Assembly (NCBI RefSeq): GCF_004123835.1
Contig: NZ_MZMU01000012.1
Span: 620,001 to 684,000 of the forward strand
Origin: Rhizobium leguminosarum
GTDB lineage: Bacteria > Pseudomonadota > Alphaproteobacteria > Rhizobiales > Rhizobiaceae
Direction: 5' to 3'
DNA: 64,000 nucleotides
Part shown: positions 8,610 to 16,494 of the stretch, in pieces
Position numbering within the stretch: the stretch's first letter is position 1
Layout of the letters: the number at the start of each line of letters is the position of its first letter
Notes under the pieces: generated by a model
Database searches by the model: none
Told to the model about the DNA's origin: nothing
What the model saw: only the letters and a program-made list of their open reading frames with translations
Translations under genes and position numbers: made by a program

Positions 8610-9164
8610 CTAGCGGCACTGGCGGCGCGGGCCGTAGTTCGGCTGGTAGGTATTGTCATAGGCGCGGTATGACCGGTAGCGGCTATAGCAGTATTCGGCA
8701 TGCGAACTATAGGCGCGCGTGCGCGGTTGCGAAGCGATGATGCCGCCGAGGAGGGCACCGGCTGCCAGGCCGCCGATGATGGCGCCGTTGTTGTCATTTC
8801 GATTGTCATATCGGCGATACCGGCGATCGTAGCGGCGATCCCCGCCATAGCGGTCGTCACGGTCGTAGCGGCGCTCGCGGTAGCTGTAGCGGTCACGGTC
8901 ATTGTCGCGATCGCGATCGCGGTAGCTGTGGCGGTCGCGGTCATTGTCGCGATCGCGGTTCCGGTTGGATCTGCGGTTATCGCCATCGCCCGAGCAGACG
9001 ATGGAGTATGGGTTGCAGGCGACGGTCATGATCCGGGCATCGGTACCGTGATGCGCCGGCTGGGCCGATAGCATCGGGCTCGGCACGAAGACCGGGCCTG
9101 CCGCAGCCGGCATTCCCGAGAAGGCCGTCGCTATCGACAGGGCAATGATGCCGAATTTGTTCAT
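8610..9164 (-). CDS. BA14K-family secreted protein, copy 1
   Basis: 184 residues from ATG with AAGGTG six bases upstream; an in-frame GTG three codons earlier overlaps that ribosome site. A signal peptide (MNKFGIIALSIATAFSGMPAAAG) is followed by a long Arg/Asp/Tyr repeat region (DRDNDRDRHSYRDRD), a Gly-rich hydrophobic segment (GAIIGGLAAGALLGGIIAS) and the C-terminal BA14K motif YCYSRYRSYRAYDNTY with QPNYGPRRQC. The family is named for a 14-kDa Brucella antigen; a lectin-like role has been suggested. It forms a tandem pair with the next gene. Confidence 0.88.
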   Translation of the reverse strand: MNKFGIIALSIATAFSGMPAAAGPVFVPSPMLSAQPAHHGTDARIMTVACNPYSIVCSGDGDNRRSNRNRDRDNDRDRHSYRDRDRDNDRDRYSYRERRYDRDDRYGGDRRYDRRYRRYDNRNDNNGAIIGGLAAGALLGGIIASQPRTRAYSSHAEYCYSRYRSYRAYDNTYQPNYGPRRQCR

Positions 9165-9381
9165 TTCACTCACCTTGGGTCAACGGATGTATGGGGGGAT
9201 AACGCGGGGGAAAGGAATAGGTTTCATTTTGGAATGGGGAGGGGTTATGTATGTGCGTATCTGCTAACGTATCGTGCTTTCATACATATAGAGCTGGTCG
9301 ATAGGGGGCAAGGCGATTTGCTGGCGGCGTGACAGTCCTACGGTGTCCCTGGGAAGCCGCGCAACGGGCCTTCGGCTATCG

Positions 9382-9410
9382 AAAAAGCCCCGCATCTTCA
9401 TGCGAGGCTT
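9382..9410 (-). terminator. Rho-independent terminator of the second BA14K gene
   Basis: Minus strand AAGCCTCGCATGAAGATGCGGGGCTTTTT. It is duplicated together with the gene, and flanking bases (GGCCGATC/GGCCCATC) also match. Confidence 0.85.
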
Positions 9411-9430
9411 GCTCTGATGGATCGGCCGGT

Positions 9431-9916
9431 TTAGCGGCACTGGCGGCGCGGGCCGTAGTTCGGCTGGTAGGTATTGTCGGAGGCGCGATAGGACCGATAA
9501 CGGCTATAGCAATACTCCGCATGCGAACCAGAACTATAGGCACGTGCGCGCGGCTGCGAAGCGATGATGCCGCCGATGATGGCGCCGGCCGCCAGGCCGC
9601 CGATGATGGCGCCGGTGTTGTCGTGGCGGCGGTACCGCCGATCGTAGCGCCGATCCCAGCCGTAGCGGCCGTCTCGATAGTAGTGACGGTCACGATAGTA
9701 GCGGCGGTCGCCGTCATATCTGCGTCTCTCGCCGTAACGCGAGCAGACGATGGAGTACCTGCTGCAGCCTACAGTCATGATCCGGGCATCGGTATTTCCC
9801 GGCGCCGGCTGGACGGCCGATTGCACCGGCCCCGGCACAAAGGCCGGGCCTGCCGAGGCCGGCATTCCGGAGAAGGCCGTCGCTATCGACAGGGCAATGA
9901 TGGCGAATCTGTTCAT
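9431..9916 (-). CDS. BA14K-family secreted protein, copy 2
   Basis: 161 residues, the same architecture as the neighbouring paralogue: signal peptide, Arg/Tyr/Asp-rich repeat, Gly-rich segment (GAIIGGLAAGAIIGGIIAS) and an almost identical BA14K end. It differs mostly in the length of the charged repeat (about 25 residues shorter). The ATG is preceded by the same AAGGTGAG ribosome site. The 5' leader (about 80 bases) and the terminator are conserved between the two copies, so the whole transcription unit was duplicated. The role is unknown. Confidence 0.88.
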   Translation of the reverse strand: MNRFAIIALSIATAFSGMPASAGPAFVPGPVQSAVQPAPGNTDARIMTVGCSRYSIVCSRYGERRRYDGDRRYYRDRHYYRDGRYGWDRRYDRRYRRHDNTGAIIGGLAAGAIIGGIIASQPRARAYSSGSHAEYCYSRYRSYRASDNTYQPNYGPRRQCR

Positions 9917-10289
9917 TTCACTCACCTTGGGTAAACGGATCTATCGACGGGATAACGCAGGGGAAGGGGATTGGTTTCATTTTGGGATGGAATGAGGCGG
10001 TGTGTGCGTGGGTGCTGACGTAGGTAACACAGGGCCAAGGCCACAGGCCACCGGTCCTTCCATGAACAGCCGGCTCAACCCCAGACACGCCGCGTCGAGA
10101 CTGACCTGTCCGATCGGGTGGGAGCCCTTGGGCTCGTAGCCTTTCGACCAAGCCGTCACTGGGCGCTCCACATCCACGACACCAAAGCTGTACGGAAGAT
10201 GCACCCAAATCCCGCGATAGTGGCGGATCAGGCCAGGCTTGACGCCGAGGGAGAAGCTGCAGGTAAATTGACGTCTCGCGCTATCAGGC
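9917..10289. other. Intergenic region upstream of BA14K copy 2
   Basis: The first 80 bases to the right of the gene are its leader, conserved with the other BA14K copy. Beyond that only short open frames without ribosome sites or family features are visible; nothing else is called. Confidence 0.5.
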
Positions 10290-10499
10290 TCACCTTCCGC
10301 CGGCCAGCAATCGGAGCTGGCTTTCGTCGTGCACACCCTGGCGGTACAGCTCGATGATGAGGGCGCCCAGACGGCCGGCCTCCTTGCTTGATCTGTCGAT
10401 CTTTAGCCCGATACAGAGAGCTTCATGGACACGCCTGCACACATCCAGATCTCCGGAGGCGAGCGGTTCGTCACGCGTGCTGAACAGCTTGTCTGACAT
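10290..10499 (-). CDS. Small conserved-looking cytosolic protein
   Basis: 69 residues starting MSDKLFSTRDEPLASG, with AAGGGC 8 bases upstream. It is acidic to neutral with a helical C-terminal half (GRLGALIIELYRQGVHDESQLRLL). Its look recalls small rhizobial hypothetical proteins, but no functional family is recognised. The open frame extends 38 codons further upstream; the internal ATG is preferred for its ribosome site. It stands alone between intergenic stretches. Confidence 0.6.
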   Translation of the reverse strand: MSDKLFSTRDEPLASGDLDVCRRVHEALCIGLKIDRSSKEAGRLGALIIELYRQGVHDESQLRLLAGGR

Positions 10500-10695
10500 C
10501 GCAATCTGCCCTTTTTGGATGCCGTGAATCGCTTTCGTGAAAAAAAGATAATTTCGCGATCCTTGCTCTGCAAGATGGGCGAAGGTCCGAAATTCAAAAA
10601 CAATTCTGGGCACGCACGGGAAGATGCGGGCGAGGGCGGCAGGGCATGAATATGAGACCGATCGGTCTGTCGACCGGATAGTGCGAGCGTGAGAT

Positions 10696-10872
10696 CTATT
10701 TGGTTGCGGGGTCTTTGGCGCCTTGCTGCGACAGGCGCAGCTCTTTCAGCCGCTTGGTTTTTTCCCGGCGGGCCCGCTGCTCCGCCTCGATGGTTTCCTT
10801 GGCGGCGCGCTCGGTGTTTTCGAAACGATCCTGCCGGTAAGCCTTTGATGAGGGTTCACGTTCTCTTTTCAT
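10696..10872 (-). CDS. Small highly charged protein
   Basis: 58 residues, almost all charged and probably one long helix: MKREREPSSKAYRQDRFENT then AAKETIEAEQRARREKTKRL. The composition is like small basic/acidic helical proteins in rhizobia that are often annotated as hypothetical. No good ribosome site precedes the ATG, which lowers confidence. A frame extending much further upstream runs over the next gene and is not believed. Confidence 0.5.
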   Translation of the reverse strand: MKREREPSSKAYRQDRFENTERAAKETIEAEQRARREKTKRLKELRLSQQGAKDPATK

Positions 10873-11021
10873 GGCCGCTAAACGCAAATCGGCGAAAACG
10901 GTTTCATGGGAAAATGAGTCTCTGGCTGTCAATCGATCGACGTGGCCAGAACGCCGGCGTGTAGGATGGCAAGCCATCGTGGCAACAGGGCGCCTGATCG
11001 GCGCCCCCGCAATATCACGGA

Positions 11022-11858
11022 TCAGCCTTTGATGAAGGCGAGGATGTCGGGGTTTATGATGTCTGCGTGGGTGGTGCACATGCCGTGCGGGAATTTCTCG
11101 TAGACCTTCAGCGTGGCGTTCTGCAGGAGCTTGGACGAGAGCAGGGCGGAGTCGGCGATCGGCACGATCTGGTCGTCGTCGCCGTGCATGACGAAGGTCG
11201 GCACGGTGATGATCTTCAGGTCTTCGGTGAAGTCGGTTTCCGAGAAGGCCTTGATGCCGTCGTAATGCGCTTTGGCCCCCCCGATCATGCCCTGACGCCA
11301 CCAATTGTTGATGACGGGCTCTGATACTTTCGCGCCCGGCCGGTTGAAGCTGTAGAACGGGCCGGCCGGCAGATCGCGATAGAATTGCGAGCGGTTGGCG
11401 GCGAGCTGCTTGCGCAGGTCGTCGAAGACTTCGATCGGCAGGCCGCCGGGATTGGCATCCGTTTTCACCATGAGGGGCGGCACGGCGCCGATGATCACGA
11501 GCTTGGCGACGCGGCCCTGCGGCTGGCCGTGGCGGGCGACATAATGGGTCGCTTCGCCGCCGCCGGTGGAATGGCCGACATGGACGGTGTTCCTGAGATC
11601 GAGATGCTCGACGACGGCTGCGGCATCGGCGGCGTAGTGATCCATGTCGTGACCGTCACCCACCTGGGTGGAGCGGCCGTGGCCACGCCGGTCATGGGCG
11701 ACGACCCGGTAGCCCTTCTCAAGGAAGAACAGCATCTGGGCATCCCAGTCGTCGGAGCATAGCGGCCAGCCGTGATGGAACATGATCGGCTGGGCGGTCT
11801 TCGGCCCCCAATCCTTGTAGAAGATTTCGACGCCGTCCTTGGTGGTAACCGTGCTCAT
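11022..11858 (-). CDS. Alpha/beta hydrolase, non-haem chloroperoxidase type
   Basis: 278 residues from MSTVTTKDGVEIFYKDWG. The oxyanion segment HHGWPL, HDRRGHGRS, the nucleophile elbow GHSTGGGE (Ser), the acid in MHGDDDQIVP and the catalytic His in FPHGMCTTH form the complete triad of the cofactor-free haloperoxidase/esterase subfamily. In practice such enzymes act as esterases or perhydrolases. The upstream extension of the frame has no family similarity, so the internal ATG was taken. No signal peptide, so cytosolic. Confidence 0.9.
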   Translation of the reverse strand: MSTVTTKDGVEIFYKDWGPKTAQPIMFHHGWPLCSDDWDAQMLFFLEKGYRVVAHDRRGHGRSTQVGDGHDMDHYAADAAAVVEHLDLRNTVHVGHSTGGGEATHYVARHGQPQGRVAKLVIIGAVPPLMVKTDANPGGLPIEVFDDLRKQLAANRSQFYRDLPAGPFYSFNRPGAKVSEPVINNWWRQGMIGGAKAHYDGIKAFSETDFTEDLKIITVPTFVMHGDDDQIVPIADSALLSSKLLQNATLKVYEKFPHGMCTTHADIINPDILAFIKG

Positions 11859-12457
11859 CTTTTGGCTCCGTTGGTTGGGGTTGGTTGGATTAATGCGGTC
11901 AGAAGTTTGCGCCGTTGCCGGCAGAATTGGCGAGACCACGAGCGCCGTTGCGCCTGAGGCTGGGGGCAAGAAGGTCGCACTTGATCAACCGGCTCGGAAT
12001 GTGTTGATGTGCTTATTGAATGCCTCTTTCTATTCTGTTGATATGACAGAAGTTTGTATGTCTCCGCGAGATGGGTGTAGCACCCGCCCATTTCGCATGA
12101 CGCGAGGGGCCTGGGTGATCCTCGCTTGGCTGTTTCGCGCTGCGAACATTCTTTTAATCCACGGTATCTCGGCTGTCGGCCACCTCAGGCTGGTTCGTCA
12201 TAGGCGAGACGAACCTCTGTAATGAGCCATTTTTTTATTATTCGTTCAATATATCCGTCCGGGTAGTTCAATATATCTGTCCGGGGTAGGTGTGTTCCCG
12301 TTCTGCCGCCGCATGCATGCCGCTGCCGGCGCTCACTTGAACGCGGTTCATCGCCCAACCATCTAATCCTCACACAACAGCACAATGGCGAACCGTCGCA
12401 ATCGCGACCGCTTTGCCGGCGGCGGGACGGCCGTTACTGCCGCCTGAGGATCAAATC
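11859..12457. other. Long intergenic region
   Basis: About 600 bases between the divergent hydrolase and protease genes. No convincing coding frame was found. The notable element is a tandem direct repeat at 12244-12288 (see separate entry). Confidence 0.5.
12244..12288. promoter_or_regulatory. Tandem 22-bp direct repeat upstream of the protease gene
   Basis: Two adjacent copies: GTTCAATATATCCGTCCGGG then GTTCAATATATCTGTCCGGG, each followed by TA, period 22. The AT-rich half-site repeated in phase (two helical turns) looks like a protein-binding site, about 170 bases before the protease start. No family of regulator is suggested. Confidence 0.4.
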
Positions 12458-13414
12458 ATGGGTTACATGGATAAGGACATAGCGCTTCAGAATGATGGGG
12501 CGCTGATCGATGCCTATTCGCAATCGATCGCTGCAGCAGTCGATATCGTTGGGCCGGCAGTCAACCGGATCGAGAGGGTGGGAGGCCGGCAGGGGCATGG
12601 TTCTGGCTTCGCCGTCTCGCCTGACGGCCTGATCATCACCAACAACCATGTCGTCGATGACGCCAAGGTCGTCCGCATCACTACGCCTGACGGCTTCGTT
12701 ACCGAGGGCCGCGTACTCGGTCGGGACGTGGATACCGATATCGCCCTCATTCGCGCCAATACAAGCACCGGCGCCTGGGCGAAGCTCGGAGACTCCCAAC
12801 GCCTGCGCAGGGGGCATATCGCAATCGCGATCGGAAACCCGCTCGGCTTCGAATGGACTGTTACCGCCGGTATCGTCTCGGCGCTCGGCCGGTCGATGCG
12901 GGCTGCCAGCGGCCGGCCGATGGAGGATGTCATCCAGACCGATGCGGCGCTCAATCCCGGCAACTCGGGCGGGCCACTGGTGTCTTCGGGCGGGGAGGTT
13001 ATCGGCGTCAACACCGCCGTCATTCAGGGCGCGCAGAGCATCGCCTTTGCGGTGGCGTCGAATACGGCCAATTTCGTGGTTTCGGAAATTCTCCGCTATG
13101 GGCAGGTCAGGCGCGCCTTCATCGGCATATCAGGCGATACGATCGTGCTGCCGCGCCGGGTGGCACTTGCGGCAGGCACGGTGCAGACGACCTCCGTACG
13201 CATCCGGCGCGTCGAGCCGGAAGGGCCGGCGGCGAAGGGAGGGCTGCAGGAGGGCGACTATATCCTCGCCATCGACGGCAGCCCGGTCGGCGGCGTCGAC
13301 GATATCGTCCGATTGATGGATGGCAGCAGGATCGGCAGGGATACGGAAATTCTGGTGTTTTCGGTGGCGGGCCGGATCGAAAAGAAGATCTTGCTGCCGA
13401 TGGCCCGGTCTTGA
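12458..13414 (+). CDS. HtrA-like trypsin/PDZ serine protease without signal peptide
   Basis: 318 residues from the ATG preceded by GAGGA. Trypsin-like domain with the triad His64 (TNNHVV), Asp94 (DTDIAL) and Ser170 (GNSGG), then one PDZ domain at about 225-310 (RIRRVEPEGPAAKGGLQEGD). This is the DegP/HtrA plan with a single PDZ. No signal peptide or membrane segment is seen at the N-terminus, whereas classical HtrA proteins are exported; it may act in the cytosol, or the real start may lie upstream. Convergent with dusA. Confidence 0.88.
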   Translation: MGYMDKDIALQNDGALIDAYSQSIAAAVDIVGPAVNRIERVGGRQGHGSGFAVSPDGLIITNNHVVDDAKVVRITTPDGFVTEGRVLGRDVDTDIALIRANTSTGAWAKLGDSQRLRRGHIAIAIGNPLGFEWTVTAGIVSALGRSMRAASGRPMEDVIQTDAALNPGNSGGPLVSSGGEVIGVNTAVIQGAQSIAFAVASNTANFVVSEILRYGQVRRAFIGISGDTIVLPRRVALAAGTVQTTSVRIRRVEPEGPAAKGGLQEGDYILAIDGSPVGGVDDIVRLMDGSRIGRDTEILVFSVAGRIEKKILLPMARS

Positions 13415-13452
13415 CGCCGCACGTCGGCGCCATGACGAGACATCACCTTACG

Positions 13453-14454
13453 TCAGGCGCTGACCGCTTCCTGCTCGGTCCCCGAAAAATCAACCGCCGC
13501 AAAGGCTGCCGCCAGCACCTCCGGCCCGGCGCCGTTTTTCGCGGCATCGGTGGAGAGGATCTGGCGATAGCGTCTTGCGCCGGGCAGGCCGGTGAAGAGG
13601 CCGACCATGTGGCGGGCCACGTGCTGCAGCCGGCCGCCGCTGGCGATGTGGCGTTCGGCATAGGCCATCATCCGGTCACGCAGGGCCTCCCAGTCCGGTT
13701 CGGCCGCAGGCGCGCCGAAGAAGCGCTGGTCGATATCGGCAAGGATCGCGGCATTCTGATAGGCGGCGCGGCCCAGCATGACGCCGTCGACATGGTCGAG
13801 GTGGGCTGCGGCTTCGTCGAGCGTGCGGATTCCGCCGTTGATGCCGATGAAGACGTCGGGCCAGCGCTGCTTCATCCGATAGACGATCTCGTAGTCGAGC
13901 GGCGGGATCTCGCGGTTCTCCTTGGGGCTCAGGCCCTTCAGCCAGGCCTTGCGCGCATGGATCCAGATCGCGTCGGCGCCGGCATCGAGAACGCGGCTGA
14001 TAAGCTCGGGCAGCGCCTGTTCCGGCTCCTGCTCGTCGACGCCGATCCGGCATTTCACCGTCACCGGCGCGGTCGCGACTGCCTTCATCGCCGCGACGCA
14101 TGCGGCCACCGTCTCCGGCGTCAGCATCAGGCAGGCGCCGAAGGTGCCGGACTGCACCCGGTCGGAAGGGCAGCCGACATTGAGGTTGATCTCGTCATAG
14201 AAGTAGGGTTCGGCGATCTTCACCGCCTCCGCAAGCTTTGCCGGGTCCGATCCGCCGAGCTGCAGCGCCAGCGGATGCTCGGCGGTGTCATGACCGAGCA
14301 GCCGGTCGCGCGGACCGTGGATGATCGCATCGGCCACCACCATCTCGGTATAAAGCAGCGCCTCACGGCTGATCTGCCGGTGGAAATAGCGGCAATGCCG
14401 ATCCGTCCAGTCGATCATCGGTGCGACAGCAAAAATCGGCCACTTCTGCGTCAT
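13453..14454 (-). CDS. dusA: tRNA-dihydrouridine(20/20a) synthase DusA
   Basis: 333 residues. The FMN TIM barrel begins FAVAPMIDWTDRHCRYF; the catalytic Cys lies in NVGCPSDRVQSGTFGACLM; the HARKAWLKGLSPKENREIPPL segment and NGGIRTL flavin loop are diagnostic of DusA rather than DusB/C. The enzyme reduces uridine 20/20a in the D-loop of tRNAs with NADPH. The length fits the family. It stands alone, convergent with the protease gene, and about 190 bases downstream of the cold-shock gene. Confidence 0.95.
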   Translation of the reverse strand: MTQKWPIFAVAPMIDWTDRHCRYFHRQISREALLYTEMVVADAIIHGPRDRLLGHDTAEHPLALQLGGSDPAKLAEAVKIAEPYFYDEINLNVGCPSDRVQSGTFGACLMLTPETVAACVAAMKAVATAPVTVKCRIGVDEQEPEQALPELISRVLDAGADAIWIHARKAWLKGLSPKENREIPPLDYEIVYRMKQRWPDVFIGINGGIRTLDEAAAHLDHVDGVMLGRAAYQNAAILADIDQRFFGAPAAEPDWEALRDRMMAYAERHIASGGRLQHVARHMVGLFTGLPGARRYRQILSTDAAKNGAGPEVLAAAFAAVDFSGTEQEAVSA

Positions 14455-14581
14455 CGACGTTCCATTGTTTGTTGTTCTCTGGGTGCCGCAATGCAGCGGC
14501 GCACCGCCGCAGGGGCGGGATCATCCATAAAGCGCGCATATAACACTTGCCAATGCGATCGACAAATGGTCGCCGCGCCGC

Positions 14582-14610
14582 AAACAGAAACAGCGCCCCT
14601 TGCGGAGCGC
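14582..14610 (-). terminator. Terminator after the cold-shock gene
   Basis: Minus strand GCGCTCC-GCAA-GGGGCGC stem with a tetraloop, followed by TGTTTCTGTTTG. Confidence 0.75.
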
Positions 14611-14639
14611 CGTTCATGCCGCGTGAGCGGAAATCTGAC

Positions 14640-14852
14640 TTACGAAGCCGAGATGTTGACTGCCTTCGGGCCCTTGCCCATGCGGTCCGGCTCGGTGTCG
14701 AAGGTAACCTGCTGGCCTTCGCGCAGCGACTGGATGCCAGAAGCCTGCAGCGCAGAGATATGGACGAAAACGTCCTTTGCGCCGCCGTCCGGCGTGATGA
14801 AACCAAAACCCTTGTCCTGGTTGAAGAATTTTACGGTGCCCTTGGTGGCCAT
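14640..14852 (-). CDS. cspA: Cold-shock protein, CspA family
   Basis: 70 residues: MATKGTVKFFNQDKGFGFIT with RNP1 (KGFGFI) and RNP2 (VFVHIS), the OB-fold nucleic-acid-binding motifs. Family size is exact. It is an RNA chaperone/antiterminator in the cytosol. The leader upstream (14853 to about 15050) contains small hairpins, for example GGCGCGGGACTACCCGCC on the minus strand, in keeping with the structured leaders of cold-shock mRNAs; this regulation is inferred. Alphaproteobacteria usually carry several csp paralogues, so the exact symbol is approximate. Confidence 0.93.
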   Translation of the reverse strand: MATKGTVKFFNQDKGFGFITPDGGAKDVFVHISALQASGIQSLREGQQVTFDTEPDRMGKGPKAVNISAS

Positions 14853-15282
14853 TGGGATCGTCCTTTTCCCTTAGTCTGTGTAGTATCCGCGCCCCCGAGA
14901 GGAAGCGGACGGCTTTAGCTTTCGCCCCGATCGATTGGGACGAAGGGTCAGTCGGAGAAGTCACGTACGGGGAAAGAACGTCTACGTAGGCGGGTAGTCC
15001 CGCGCCGCCTTCCAAACGGAAGGGATTACCACATCAGTCCAGTCACCGGCATGCAAATGCCCGAGTAAGTCAATTCGTGCCAGCATTTCGGGCAAAAAGC
15101 AAGCGGGATTATTGTGCCATGCCCGCATCGATGTCGGGAAATGCCGAAGATTCAGTTACTTGACGATGGGTTAACGGATTCTTGCACGGCTGTGCCATAT
15201 CGGGATTCCGTGCCGAAACGGGATGAGCGGCAGTTCGATAGTCGGAAGTGGATTTTGAGGAGCGACGGTCGGAGCGGCAGGG

Positions 15283-15530
15283 CACATCGATCAGCCCTCA
15301 TGGTGAAGAGGATCGCAGAGTCTGCTCTCCAGTGTTCCTCGCGCCGTCTTTGCTCCGCCCTCATCCTGAGGTGCGTAGCCCGCAGGGCGAAGCCTCGAAG
15401 GACGGGGGGCGGCCACCGGCGCCATTGCCTTCGATTCTGCATAGGGGCTTTGTGGAATGCAGGTAAGGAGCTTCCACGCCCGCCCTCGTGGTTCGAGACG
15501 GCCCCTTGGGCCTCCTCACCATGAGGGCTC
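15283..15530. repeat. Dispersed repeat A, rearranged copy
   Basis: Contains CAGCCCTCATGGTGA, CTCATCCTGAGGTGCG...GCCTCGAAGGACG and, inverted, GTGGTTCGAGACGGC...CTCACCATGAGGGC. The same blocks occur at 28875-28970, 50941-51102 and 56233-56395 in different orders. Together with the cold-shock leader it fills the stretch between cspA and the DUF3828-like gene; no further coding sequence is seen there. Confidence 0.75.
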
Positions 15531-15615
15531 TCTTTGCGCCTGCGGCTTTTATTCTACCGCTGGTGCTATTGTCCGCTCCATCCTCATCCTGGGCAAGACC
15601 GCAAAGGCTTCCCGT

Positions 15616-16083
15616 CTACTGCCCATCACCCAGCAACCCGCTCAGGCTCCACGGATTATCCCCCTTCTGGTTGGCGATGTCCTCCACCTTCCAGCCGCCG
15701 TGTTCACGCACCAGGGTGTAGAAGAGTGTCACCTCTTCGCCGTTTTCGAACTCCACTTCCACCTCGGCCTTGTCATCCAGCAGGATCGGCTGGCCGATCC
15801 TGACGTCGCTCGCCACGCCATCCTGACCCGCGATGACAGGATCGAAATCGATGGCGCCGGCATCACCTTCCGGCGTGTTGTCGAGATCGGCCTGGAGGAG
15901 CCCGTTCAGATGGTCGGAGAAGAAGATCGAATAAGGCGAGGGCGCCTCGGCATCGCTGTTGTCGATGTTGTAACTGTAGAGCGCCTTGAGCAGCGCTTTC
16001 GGTGTCTTGTAGGTCTCTGCCGATGCGGGCAAGGCTGCGAGCGCCGACACGGCGAGGGCGAGGATGAATGTGGGCAGGCGCAT
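15616..16083 (-). CDS. DUF3828-like secreted protein
   Basis: 155 residues. A signal peptide (MRLPTFILALAVSALAALPASAE) is followed by a domain whose features (LLKALYSYNI at the start, FFSDHLNGLLQ, and a central VEVEFENGEEVTLFYTLVREHGGWKVEDI) recall DUF3828, a small NTF2-like periplasmic fold. No catalytic residues are known for the family. It is likely periplasmic and stands alone. The family call rests on the C-terminal strand pattern and is moderate. Confidence 0.68.
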   Translation of the reverse strand: MRLPTFILALAVSALAALPASAETYKTPKALLKALYSYNIDNSDAEAPSPYSIFFSDHLNGLLQADLDNTPEGDAGAIDFDPVIAGQDGVASDVRIGQPILLDDKAEVEVEFENGEEVTLFYTLVREHGGWKVEDIANQKGDNPWSLSGLLGDGQ

Positions 16084-16236
16084 GCGGGCTCTCCTCGGAT
16101 GAGTGGTGAATCATAGCGGAATCGGGCGCTGAGGTGGAGCGGCATTTTTGGAGGGTTACCAGGGTTTGGCGCGGCCATCGCTGCTGATGAAAGGCGCGCT
16201 TGCTTGGGGTTGGGGCGCGTACACCCCGCCTACCCA

Positions 16237-16345
16237 CCCTCATTCCTGTGCCTGTAACAGGAATCCAGTGCGCCCAGGTCCCTGGGCGCAGGAGAGTTTC
16301 TATCTTGCCTCAGAGTCATTCACGGCGCGGATGCGCCGTGGAGGA
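16237..16345. repeat. Dispersed rhizobial palindromic repeat (CATTCCTGT type)
   Basis: CATTCCTGT-GCCTGT-AACAGGAAT, then GCGCCCAGG-TC-CCTGGGCGC, then GGCGCGGATGCGCC: three consecutive short dyads. This arrangement recalls the repeat CTCATTCCTGT...ACAGGAATCCAG scattered in rhizobial genomes. It occupies most of the gap between the DUF3828-like gene and the RTX genes; no coding sequence is seen in the rest. Confidence 0.6.
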
Positions 16346-16494
16346 GAGGTGAACCGACCTATCCCTCCGCAACGTATCCATAGACGATCAGAACCCCAAA
16401 CAACTTTCATTGGTGCTTGCATTGGTCGCAAGCCCCACCTTTGTGTTTTAGCCGATCACGACGCAACTCTTAGTTGCGGGCAATCCAGTCGCGG

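Noticed and set aside
11839..12222. Plus-strand frame of 127 codons in the hydrolase-protease gap
   Set aside because: It runs antisense over the hydrolase start and has no ribosome site or domain.
14614..15015. Long minus-strand frame over the cold-shock gene and its leader
   Set aside because: It overlaps cspA in another frame and shows no family features.
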